Notes under the pieces: model-generated
What the model was told of the DNA's origin: nothing
Database searches by the model: none
Seen by the model: only the letters and a program-made list of their open reading frames with translations
Assembly: GCF_009905375.1 (NCBI RefSeq)
Contig: NC_133649.1
Coordinates: 235,256,201 to 235,320,200 of the forward strand
Direction of reading: 5' to 3'
DNA length: 64,000 nucleotides
Source: Apium graveolens
Taxonomy: Eukaryota > Streptophyta > Magnoliopsida > Apiales > Apiaceae
Made by a program: the position numbers and the translations under genes
Shown: piece by piece, positions 11,320 through 21,927 of the stretch
Position numbering within the stretch: the first letter of the stretch is position 1
Layout of the letters: every line of letters begins with the position of its first letter

Positions 11320-13736
11320 ATGAGCAAGAAGTATGTTGGTGTGAAGATTCCAATTCTAGACAAAGACAACTATCATCACTGGAAAATGAAGATGCACCTT
11401 CATCTTCTCTCTCAAGATGAAAGTTATGTCAACTGCATAGAGAATGGACCTCATGTTCCTTGAAAGGCTGCAAAAAAAGTTGGTTAAGCTACTGGAAATG
11501 AGCAGACTATTCCGAAGCCTAGATCAGAATGGACTGATGAAGATATTGAAGCGGTTCATAAGAAAAAAAGGTCATGAACATACTGTTCAATGGTCTTGAT
11601 CAAGACATGTTTGACAATATCATAAATTACGAAACTGCTAAGGATATTTGGGATCAAGTTCAAGTGCTATGTGAGGGAACTGAGCAAGTCATATAAACCA
11701 AGATGCAACTTCTCATACAACAATATGAGCACTTCCATTTTGAAGATGGTGAGTCCTTGAATGATACTTTCAGTAGATTTCAAAAGCTGTTAAATGGACT
11801 AAAGTTATATGGAATAGTCTACCAAACCAAGGATTCCAACCTAAAATTCCTATGGTCTTTACTAAAGGAATGGAAATCAATGTCAGTCTCTCTCATAAAT
11901 TCATAAGAGTACAAAGATTTAACTCTTGAAAGACTGTATGGAATTTTGAAGACCTATGAGTTTGAAATGGAACAAGATGAGTTGATAGAGAAAGGAAGGA
12001 AGAAAAGCGGATCTGTGGCATTGGTAGATGAGAAAGAGAGAGTGATGGAAATGAAGGTTAAAGTTGTTAAAACTGTACCAAAATTTAATATTTGTGAAGG
12101 AAGGTTTGAGTTGAGCAAGGGAAAAGGGTTGATGGCTGAAGATGAAGACTGTCCAAGCCAAGATGACATGGATGAAGTTGATGAGCATCTAGCCTTTCTG
12201 TCTAAAAGATATGCAAAGCTCAAATTCAAGAAAATTTTTGGAGCTGCAAAGTCCAACAGAAACATGGTTGACAAAACCAAATTCAAATGTTTCAAGTGTG
12301 GGCTGAGTGGTCATTTTGTAAATGAGTGCAGAAAGCCAAATTCTAAAAAGAAAAGTTTTGAGCCTGTAGACTACAACAAGAAATATTTTGAGTTGCTCAA
12401 ATAGAAAGAGAAGGCTTTCATAACTCAATAAAATGACTGGGCAGCTGATTGAGATCATGCAGATAAAGACATGAACTATGTCAACCTTGATCTCATGGTC
12501 AAATAAGATGAAACAAAGGTTAGCTCATCTAGAAATTAGGTAATCACTACTAATCTTTCATAACTTTCTAAAGATGAATGCAATGATGCTATTAATGATA
12601 TGTCTACTGAATTGTATATTTTGCGTGTCACACTTAAATTACCCATAAAAAATAACACTAGAATTAAAGAGAATAATGTGTTTTTGAGTGATAGAAATAT
12701 TGTGTTAGAAACTCAATTTATTGAGTTTGAGAAATTAAATATTCTGTATAGAATTTCTAATGATGACTTAACAGAGTCTTTGAAGAAAGAAGAAATTCTG
12801 AGAAAGCAGCTTAAATGAGAACAAAAAGTCATTAAAGCCAGAAAATCTTCTAGGGATGTTAGTGCACAGATTGCCAAAGTTCAACGGATTGAATCATTTT
12901 ATGAAAAATCCTAGAAAAAGACAAGAATAAACTGAACCCAGATTTAGTTGTTGGTATTTCAACGGATGTTGAATCAATAAATGATAAAGCTTATCTGTTG
13001 AATGGTAAAGTTCATTCGTTAAATGATGAAGCTCATCCGTTAAAGGAGAAAAAGATTATCAGCAAAGGAATTCTAGCAAATCTTAATGAGAAATATAGTT
13101 CAGTTACAGAGAATTTTGTCTTAGGAGAATCAATCAAAACCAAGAATGCGGGGAAAGTGAATGTAGGGCATCTGTCAATTAAGCAATTGAATGATAGAAA
13201 AGATTAAGGTTAAAACAGAATCTAAAAGGAAAAATAATAGGAATGGGAAAGTAGGAATTTACAAACACAACAACTAAACTCATGATAAGTATGCACCTAG
13301 AAAAACATGTGTAAAATGTGGTAGTGTTAATCATTTGTCTACTAATTGCAAGTCTGTTATGAATGCACCCATATTTGGACCTCCTTCTTTTCCTAACATG
13401 CCAATGTCACCTATACATGCCACGCCTGTTATGCCTCCACATAATTTACATACACATTTTGCTAATATGTCATTTACACAAAATCCTTACTATGTTATAT
13501 TTAATATACCACAAATGCCATGTAGCATGCCTTTCTGGAATAACATATTTGCACCACTTATGTTATATCATGTTAATAATAACATGGTTGATAAATCTCA
13601 AACTAATCATGGGTTTCAAAGGCCTACTCCCAAGATAAAGGTTAATCTTGAATCACCTAAGTCTAATGATGGAAAGTCTAAGAGACTTAAGAAGAAAGCT
13701 AACAAGGCAAGACCCAAGGAAACTTGGGTACCAAAA
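11320..13736 (+). pseudogene. gag: gag of element D
   Basis: Gag starts at ATG 11320 and resembles B Gag. It carries a TGA at about 11461, a TAA at about 11485 and shifts near 11565 and 11695. The UBN2-type core (11700-12000) and the knuckle CFKCGLSGHFVNEC (12289-12330) are clear. The charged coiled-coil region is at 12600-12820, a spacer with four CAACGGAT/CATCCGTT-type motifs at 12870-13045, a second knuckle CVKCGSVNHLSTNC at about 13312-13353, and the Met/Pro/Asn-rich tail ends in GPKETWVPK-like text at 13736. It is useful as the copy that preserves the second knuckle lost in B. Confidence 0.8.
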
Positions 13737-13763
13737 TAAACTTGATTTGGTTTTGATGTATGC

Positions 13764-14920
13764 AGGGAAACAGAAAGAATCTATGGTATTTGGACAGTGA
13801 ATGCTCAAGGCACATTACTGGAGATTTTACCCGGCTCACAAATTTAAGAAAAGAGGTTGCCCTAACATTACCTTTGGAGATGACAACAAAGGATATACCA
13901 TGGGATATGGCTTGATTTCAAAAGGGAATGTCATCATTGATAAAGTAGCACTGGTTGATGAACTCAAACACAATCTTTTGAGTGTCAGCCAACTATGTGA
14001 TAAAGGCAACTCAGTTACCTTTAATTTTGAAGCATGTGTTGTCACTTGCAAAAAGGATAACAAAGTGGTTCTTAATAGAGTAAGAAAAGGAAATGTGTAC
14101 TTAAGCTGACTTCAACTCCACAAATGTAGATTCAATCACTTGTGTTTTCAGCAAAGCAAGTCAAGATGAAAGTTGGCTATGGCACAAGAAGCTATCTCAT
14201 TTAAATTTCAAGATAATGAATGAATTGGTCAAGAAAGACCTTATTTGAGGAATTCCACAAGTTGAATTTTCAAAGGATGGACTATGTGGTGCTTGTCAGA
14301 AAGGAAAGAAAATGAAAACATCATTCAAGAGGAAGCTTGAAACAATAATCGATAAACCATTACAACTACTACAAATGGATTTAGTTGGACCAGTCAATGT
14401 ATTGTCAATTTTCAAAAAGAGGTATTGCGTAGTGATTGTAGATGATTTTTCTAAATTATCATGGACATATTTTCTTGGATCAAATGATGAAGCAAGTGAA
14501 ATCATCATCAATCACACCAGGCAAGTCAACAATCATCCTGATCTCAAAGTCAGAAAAATCAGGAGTGACAATATAACTGAGTTCAAGAATTCTACAATGA
14601 AGTTATTTTGTGAGTAACATGGAATCATGCATGAATTCTCAGATCCAAGGACTCCACAGTAAAATGAAGTAGTTTAGAGAAAGAACATGTCATTGATTGA
14701 AGCTGCAAGGACTATGCTAGAAGAATCAAAGTTGCCAACATATTTTTGGGCTGAGGCTATCAGCAGTGCATGTTACACTAAGAATATTTCTTTGATCAAT
14801 CAAGCGAAAGGCATGACTCCTTATCAATTGTTCAAGAAAAGGAAGCCAACACCGAACTTTCTTCATATTTTTGGATGCAAGAGCTATATTTTAAGGAATC
14901 AAGTTGATCAACATGGAAAG
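13764..14920 (+). pseudogene. pol: Protease and integrase of element D, cut by LTR F
   Basis: The pol frame follows the conserved TGCAG spacer. The protease motif reads WYLDSECSRHITG: the Gly after Asp-Ser is Glu, which should disable the DSG active site. Then come the pre-integrase block, the HHCC region (HKKLSHLNFK...CGACQKGKK), and core motifs QMDLVGPVN, VDDFSKLSW and RSDN. A TGA at about 14109, a TGA at about 14247 and a TAA at about 14617 break it. The reading frame ends at 14920 after the block GCKSYILRNQVDQHGK, where F begins. Confidence 0.8.
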
Positions 14921-15224
14921 TGTTAGGTAATGAATACAACACAGAGGGGGGGGGGGTGAATGTGTTTTGGATTATTTTTAAGCTTTTTGAACTGTTATTG
15001 ATGTAGTGAACAAAGTAATCTAACTTGTAGAGATAAAGTGTTTTGACAGAAATAATAAAATATGCACATGAACACACTATCTTCAAAACTCACTTAATTT
15101 TATATTAAAATAAGTATGTCTTGCTACAAATTTCTGGGTTCTTTTTGATAAAGAACTCAGCTTCTTTCTTGAGAGAGTTATAAAAATTTTGGATCTTTTT
15201 GTTACAACTAAAACAAAGCATCTA

Positions 15225-15251
15225 GTGTTTACTTTATAGAACAGTAAACAC
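15225..15251 (-). promoter_or_regulatory. Palindromic TATA region of LTR F
   Basis: Nine-base arms GTGTTTACT and AGTAAACAC flank a core whose minus strand reads TTCTATAAA. The arms have no sequence in common with those of A or of B/D/E, yet the palindrome is kept. Confidence 0.5.
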
Positions 15252-15489
15252 ATGTTTTACACAGCATGCAATAGCATGTACTAAACCCTACTTTAAGTTA
15301 ATTAAAACTTTCTATTTCTGGCTTAGTGTATCTTTGCAAATCGTGCATAGTCTGTGACTTTACTTTGTCAGTTAATCCTGACCTTTGATCTTGTACTCTT
15401 CAAGCTACTTTTTGTAGACTTTTTAAATCAGTAATTGATTTGTTTATTGATTGATAATCTTGGATCTATAACTGGTCTGCATTTTGTAA

Positions 15490-15965
15490 TTTGAGTTTTA
15501 TATCGAGATCTCCAGTTTGAACTATAGAGAATTGACATCCAAGTATAATGACTTATCAAGATCTCTTAGTTCTCTACAAGTGTTTTGACTTATCGAAATC
15601 TCTGAGTTCTTGAATGTGAACTTGACTTATCGATATCTCTGAGTTCTCGAATATGATCTTGACTTATCGAGGACTCCAAGCCTTTACATGTAGAATTAAC
15701 TTGTCAATATCTCTAATCTTTATATCTTCATTTTGGCTTATCGATATCTTTGAGTTCTCTAATGCAGAAATGACTTGTCGATATCTTCAATCTTCATATC
15801 TTCATTTTTTCTTATCAATATCTTCGAGTTCTCTAATACAGAAATGACTTGTCGATATCTTCAATCTTCATATCTTTATTTTGGCTTGTCGATATCTCTG
15901 AGACTTCTCTATAAGCTATTTCTTGACTTCTCGATAAGTCATTCTGGAGTTATCGAATGACTTCT
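15490..15965 (-). repeat. Tandem array in LTR F (GACTTATCGATATCTC motif)
   Basis: Variants of GACTTATCGATATCTCTGAG occur about ten times. Two neighbouring blocks of about 110 bp (15740-15850 and 15850-15900 onward) are near-identical. Apparent short ORFs here come only from the repeat. No gene is supported. Confidence 0.8.
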
Positions 15966-16240
15966 CTACAAGACTTAATTTATGACTTGTAGATTTCTTG
16001 ACTTAGAATATTTTTCTCAAAATAGATTTATTCAACTCCAAGCTTCTTGAAAATGTCTCTGAGGCATGATCTTCATGATCTTCTTTCAGAGTTTATTCTT
16101 AGGCTTGAGTCTGTTTACAAAAAAAATACATAAGTCTAATCTTTTCATATTTTTACATACTTAAGTGATACAATACAAAGTGCAAACTTAGATTATCATG
16201 TAACTTACTTAGGGATGTCAATTTGACTTAGTCTTGTTAT

Positions 16241-17243
16241 TGTTAGGAATATGTTATGAACTTGATGATAAGTTAAACAAAACACCTTAGTACATTTAAC
16301 TTAGTGAATTTTATAGCACTCGACGGATGTTCAATTATAGTCTCGACGGATGATTTAATATAGTCCCGATGGATGACAAATTGACATCCACCGGGTGAGT
16401 AGCTTATGTAATAATAAGATTTGTAGCACATTTCAGCAAACAACTTTGTGTAGATTCTGTAGGAGTATATGTGTCATGTTGTCTACTAGTGGATATGAAT
16501 AATAGGTTGATTAATTGTAAATATGAGATGTCTTGTAATTCTGTATAAGTGAAATGGAGTCAAGTGACAAATAGCTACTCGACGGATGATCAAAAAAGCT
16601 ACCCGACGGATGATCAACAAAGCTACCCGACGGATGACAGGCATGTACCCAACAGATGACTAAATTCAAATATTTGTTGACAATGACAACACAGTCACAT
16701 GCGTCGAGTGTTTGCAAAAGAAATGTGGTAGCCTGTTTAGCAGGAAATTGAAAACAAAGAAGCATTACCATTTCCATGCCATTGTGAAGATATTCAAAGA
16801 TGCTAGAATAGAGTAGTGAAGCAGCATGGAGTTAGACTTAGATATGTTTTGTTTTATTATCTTGTCTTATTGTCATGTAAACTTGGTGATATATAAACCA
16901 AGTATAGCTAGTAGAACAACAACTAAGCAAACATATTTTAGAAGAGAAATAGAAAAAACTGTACTTGTTAAAAATTTCTCTATAGTTTGTTTGTTCTACT
17001 TGTAAGCAGCTGTGAGCTATTCAAGCTTCACAGGGTTCCCATTCGATATATATATATATATATATATTTATCTGGTGGATACTTTCAAATCCACCATAAA
17101 GTTTTAAAAGCTTGTGTTTTTATTACTTTGTGTTTTGATTTATATAACTCTTTCATTCCGCACTCTGCAAATCAAACACTTATATATTTATCGAGTCAGA
17201 ACTATTTTAAAATCTTGAAAAAGTATCCAGAATTACATTTAAC
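16241..17243 (+). repeat. LTR x: E-family LTR lacking its last ~60 bp
   Basis: It starts TGTTAGGAATATG and stays collinear with the E LTR to 17243, where the ending CCCCC...GGGAATAACA is missing. No polypurine tract precedes it, so it is a 5' LTR; GTTAT (16236-16240) is the likely TSD. Three tandem CTACCCGACGGATGATCAA-type units lie at 16575-16640. It is followed by six unexplained bases (TAGATA) and then Athila LTR sequence. Confidence 0.8.
16882..16902 (+). promoter_or_regulatory. Palindromic TATA box of LTR x
   Basis: Arms CTTGGT and ACCAAG flank GATATATAA. The y copy at 33980-34000 has one arm change. Confidence 0.6.
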
Positions 17244-17249
17244 TAGATA

Positions 17250-17468
17250 ATTATTTTGGTGCTAATTTGGTGTCAAGGTGGTGTTGGAATAAAAGCGCGT
17301 TGAAAGCCGGCTCGAAGCTGCAAGAAAAATAAAGAAGTCAGTTATGGCAGAAGCCCAGCGTGCCCGCTGATCAAGCGCGCACCCGCGCCGAAGTTCAGAA
17401 TGCCAGTGCGCCCGCGCTGATCAAGCGCGCGGCCGCGCCGTGTCGGGATGCAAATTTCTGATTCTACT
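17250..17468 (+). repeat. Athila copy 1: LTR fragment, left of H
   Basis: It matches positions about 133 onward of the Athila LTR at 63719 and 53839, with the first part deleted. It includes GC-rich palindromic units (17350-17440) that resemble the Athila copy 2 3' LTR more than its 5' LTR. It ends in CTACT, the TSD of element H. Confidence 0.85.
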
Positions 17469-20400
17469 TTTAATAACTCGAATTTTTTAGACTTTGTAAA
17501 AATGTTTAATGAATAGTAACCCTGGCAGACGGGGAAAACATTTTAGCCCACACTATGTAGTGCATGAGAAAATGAGTTTCAGAGTTGATATAATGATTAT
17601 ACGTATCAAATGAGTGTATTTAAACGCTATTAGTTTTCGAAGAAAACAAACTTTGAAAAACGACCATATTTACGAATCATCGAGGATTACAGGAATCACA
17701 ATATAATTATGAATTTAAAACCTCTACGGATTTATATCCAAGTATGGTAATTCAAAACATAAAGAATAAATACGAAAGGAATTATGTCGCGAACCGTTTA
17801 CGAGAAATTATTACGAAAATGTTTAAGCGACCGAGCGAACGCGTAAACGATTAAATAAACGTAACGCACTAACTAACCATGGTAGAAAAGTAACCATGGT
17901 TACTTTATCAAATAGTGAGCTAAGATATAGGATGATCAACCAAGGGCTAGCAAATAGTAAGCTAAATGAGCTAAGCTAATTAGCTTAGCTTGTAAACTAC
18001 AAAGGCTAGCTAGTATTGTCCAAGGATTAGGCAACAAGAATAAAATCCTAGGATCTAAACTAGAGAATAACAATCAAATAAAAGATATCACAAAAATTAT
18101 TTTCAAAAAGCTCCCAAGAAGCAACAAAAAAACACTCTCTCCCCCATTTCATCTTCTTCATTCGGCCCTTCAAAGAAAAACAAAGAAATCAAAATCAAAT
18201 CATCAAGCTCTAGCCATGGATAAATCCTCACATTAATTCTCAAGCTTCATACCAACCAAACTAAGGTAAAATAAATCTTTGAGCTCTTATTATCAAGGTT
18301 TGCTGGGTGAAATAAAATCAAGAAAGATGATAGTGAATAGTATGAATAGTAACTTTTATTTTGTTTCTTGATTTTAATAGTTTTTTAGATTCCAAAAACC
18401 ATACTAAGCACTCCCAAGACTTCACCATCATCAAGAAAACATCTCAAGCTCTCAAGAAAGGTATAAATCTTTGACCCAACCTTATTTAATATTTAAGTTC
18501 AAGATTCTTTTAGAACATAGTTGTAAACCTAGTTTTGGTGGAAGTATTGTTGTAATCTTGATGTTTAGCTAAGTAGATTTAAGGTTGATTGTTGTTTACT
18601 CAAGAACATGATGTTCTTGAGAGGATTTAGAGTGGTGATGATGATATGTTGATTGTTGGTGGTAGTATAAAGATTTAAGGCATAAACGAAACTCCGATCG
18701 TAACCGTAATCTCGTTAAAACAAACAAAACGTAACTTTAAGTTTCTGCAGAAAGTCCCGAAGATGTAAAATCTATTTTCTTGTAAAATACCCTTGATTAT
18801 GCTAGACAATGTTATAGGGATCATTTAGGTGCTTGAATCGCTTGGTTCTGATTTACGGATCAAAAGTTATGGCCGTTTTACTAAAAGTGATTTATGCCGA
18901 CAAAAACTGCTACAAATTACGAACTTTGTAAATATAAATTATCGACTTAAAATATTTAAAATTAATTAATTTTTATAGAGGTTAATAAATAGAGTTTATT
19001 ATCTGCCATAAAAATTTCAAGTAAAAATGTTGATTTTTCAATTTTATAAAAATGTCGGAGCCGAGGTCGTGCGGAGTACGAATGTCAAAAACAACCCCTG
19101 TTAGGAAACTTCCACTTCGGGATTTTCACCCCTGTTACCAGAAGAACATTTTCAAATTATGTGTTCTAAATTTTGTCTAGATCGCGCACGCAAAAACGTT
19201 GCGTCAATTGAGTTAACAGTTTAAGAGATATCAACGTTTTAGTGAAAGCGGTTTGAATAGTAAAACTCCGTAGTTAACCGAACTTTTGAAATACTTTTCA
19301 CCTAATTAAATTCATTTTATCAAAATAAAACTTTTAGGAAAAATATGAAAAGCACTCAAGAAGCTCCTCGAGGTGGTTTCGTATTAAAATAATAATTTTA
19401 CGATTTATTAAAAAAATGATAGAATGCAAGTCGCGTAATAGTAACATTCGGTAAAGTCAACTCTAGAAGACTACTTTGACCGTCCGTTTCGACCAAGGAT
19501 TGATACTTATTTCGAGTCGGTCGAATATTGAAAATTATGAAGTATTGAACTTATTATAAATATAAGTTGGTGATGAGAGTAGGAGTACTGATTAAGATTA
19601 TGATGTTTGTTGATTAGAAAACCTGGAACGAGAGGAAGTCGGGAAACGTATCTTGGACTCCAGGCAAGTTTTCAAACCCTACCTTTTGAGAACTGTTGTG
19701 TTGTGAATATTTTGCAAATTGTGATATATGCATGAGATTACTTGTAACCGTTTTACGAAATTGAGATATATTACATTGCTCAATTATTGATAATTTTTGG
19801 TATATGTTCATACCGAGTTAAAATGTTATATTTAGACCGAGAGTCGGTCGGAGTAAGTTATAAAAACCCGGAAGTAATCCCGGAGAAGTTAATATTTGAG
19901 AACATTAACGCTAGCGAGTAGCGTGGTGCGTATATAATTAAGACCAAGCATCGGTCGGTAAAAATTGATGAAAACCCGGAAGTATTCTGGAGGTGTTTTA
20001 GTTAAGAATATTAACGCTATAGTAGAGCGTGATGTATAAGTCAGTAAGACCGAGAGTCGGTCTATTTTGTTTTATAAAATATAAACCCGAAAATCATCCC
20101 GGTGATATTATAGGACGATTAAAAGCCCATAGTAGTACGTTTTAAAAGGACTCAACATCCACTTACAAAATACTAAACACCTCGAACATTTATTAAAACA
20201 ATTTCCAAAGATCGTATTCCCTCAACTATACTTTATCGTTCAAATAATAAATATCTATTTACTATTCATTTATTATGGGAGAAGTATTCTCCGGTGAAAA
20301 TTTATTTCAGACTCGATTAAATATTAAAGATTATTATATTACTTAAACATAAATTAGTTGAAGAATATTATTTCAAATATTCTTTTAAAAGTATAATTAT

Positions 20401-21488
20401 TCGAGGTTTAATTATTCAACGATTAATATTTGATTATTAAGCATTAGTTATTTAAATGGTTTAATTATGATTTAAAAATCATAGAACCTGATTCAAAATA
20501 CTTTCTGATTTTCGAAAAATTATTCGAATAATTTTAGATCGTCGGAGAATATTATCTCGACTTATTTTAAATATTTTTTTTATTATAGTTTCAAAAGAAA
20601 ATCCCCCTTATATAATAAATATATTGACAACGGTCAACTCACATCCTTTGTACTTCCTCCGAAAATTCTCGGAAGTACTTATATATACATACAAATCAAA
20701 GTGTACCTATCAACAAGCAATATGCTTGGGGAACAATATAAGTTCCAGATTTATGATGAGATTCTTACAAGGACAAGAAGGGGTAGACTCCAGTACTTCG
20801 TGGACTGGGGAGACTACCAATTTACTACCATATGAGAAGGTATATTATATACTGATGAACATGTGGAGTATGCGTACCTGCGAGGGATGGACGCAAAACT
20901 GTCTTGAGAGGGATAGACACGAAGTTTGTACCTGAGAAGGATGGACACAGAAAAGGCCCTAATGCGTCCAGGGTGATAACCAATAATAAAAGGGAATTAT
21001 CCGTCTATTAGTAGAAAAGGTTACTATTTACGTAGTATGACTGATCATCGTATGTGGTGGCTCCTGTGAATGTCATATTCTCCCAATTGGAATTGTGATG
21101 CAATACCGTAACCCAAGCCTAGGTGATGGATTTACCATTAAGGTATTCGCAGGATAATAGGTCCACAAAAGAATTATTTTCGAAAGAAGGTGTGTATCAC
21201 CGAGGAAAACTATTTTTGAATAAACATATTTATCATATATGACGTTTTACTTGAATTTATTATACAGTCATTTCATACTGTACATTATTATGCTGGGCAT
21301 TATAGCTCACTCTTGCTTTCTTTTAAATGTCACAACACAACAGATTACCAGTATGCCAACACGAGACTTAGTCACTTAAAATCGTGGGGAGAATCCCTTA
21401 CAGCTTTGTCTCAGGTGGACCAGAATATCTAGATAGGTATAAGATGTTAGTAGTAATTATTATAACTTTATGTAGAGGTTACAAATAA
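17469..21488 (+). repeat. 5' LTR of element H, 3' end deleted
   Basis: It is collinear with 28410-32430 of the 3' LTR. About seven differences are seen by eye in the first 150 bases, so the insertion is not recent. Homology stops at 21488; the last ~200 bp and the primer site are missing. It holds no gene. A TATATA-rich promoter-like segment lies near 20610-20690. Confidence 0.9.
19834..20145 (+). repeat. Three ~107-bp tandem units in H 5' LTR
   Basis: Units start at about 19834, 19941 and 20047. Each has AGACCGAGAGTCGGTC-like palindrome, then AAACCCGGAAGTA and ATTAACGCTA...GCGTG. The same three units are in the 3' LTR. Confidence 0.8.
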
Positions 21489-21500
21489 TAAGTTTTGTAA

Positions 21501-21927
21501 CGGATACTTGTTCTTGATTGTCAGCTTGTTGAGCTCCCTATAGTCAATACACATTCTCATGCTTCCATCTTTCTTCTTGACAAATAATACCGGTGCTCCC
21601 CACGGGGACACACTGGGTCTGATTACTCCTTTTTCTAACAGCTCTTACAATTGCTTCGCTAATTCTTTCATTTCGACGGGCGCCATTCTATACGGGGCCT
21701 TGGATACTGGTTCTGTTCCAGGTGCTAAGTCGATTGTAAATTCAATTTCTCTATCTGGAGGAAGTCCTGGTAATTCGTCGGGAAATACTGTCTGGAAATT
21801 CATTTACAACTGGAATATTTTCAAGTTTTGCTGGCTCCTGACTTCTGTCGATCACATATGCCATGAAATGCTCACATCCTTGTCGTAGTAACTTCTTGGC
21901 TTGAATCATCGTTAAGAACTTCTTTAC
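21501..21927 (-). pseudogene. pol: Reverse transcriptase N-terminus of I
   Basis: The minus strand shows gypsy RT text: [30 protein letters not shown] and IKNKYP, then a break at about 21501. Upstream, in coding order, is a linker including LLRQGCEHFMAYV and a [20 protein letters not shown] block. The catalytic FADD box and everything after are missing. At least one shift separates it from the protease frame. Confidence 0.8.

Larger units (their letters stand above)
10134..14920 (+). mobile_element. Element D: Sirevirus-type copia, 5' LTR to integrase
   Basis: It inserted into the integrase of C; the five bases before it (GATCA, 10129-10133) are the expected left TSD. It has an LTR, primer site, gag, protease and integrase, and is cut at 14920 by LTR F. 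It is related to B and E but distinct, because its family motif is CAACGGATGA rather than CGACGGATGA, both in its LTR and in its gag. The right half is not in the window. Confidence 0.85.
14921..16240 (-). repeat. LTR F, a different Sirevirus-type family
   Basis: It starts TGTTAGG at 14921 inside D's integrase; GAAAG (14916-14920) is the expected TSD. The left end, with CACCCCC on the minus strand, matches the 3' end of LTR A in type. No D sequence resumes on the right, because LTR x of family E starts at 16241. F is therefore the left LTR of a minus-strand element, or a solo LTR, interrupted by E. The right terminus is not visible. Confidence 0.7.

Noticed and set aside
15653..15960. Two overlapping plus-strand ORFs with repeated Ile/Ser/Phe-rich text
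   Set aside because: They are the translation of the tandem array in LTR F and have no independent support.
16575..16640. Regularly spaced CTACCCGACGGATGATCAA units that look CRISPR-like
   Set aside because: The spacing is too short, there are no unique spacers of constant length, and the sequence is inside a plant LTR.
16241..17243. LTR x as an independent solo LTR
   Set aside because: Possible, but it lacks its own end and second TSD, and the shared Athila junctions make it better explained as the outer LTR of a duplicated E.
20624..20935. Plus-strand ORF of 103 codons
   Set aside because: It is in the H 5' LTR; the 3' LTR copy does not preserve the frame, so it is not coding.
21559..21888. 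Plus-strand ORF of 109 codons
   Set aside because: It is antisense to clear gypsy RT sequence of element I.
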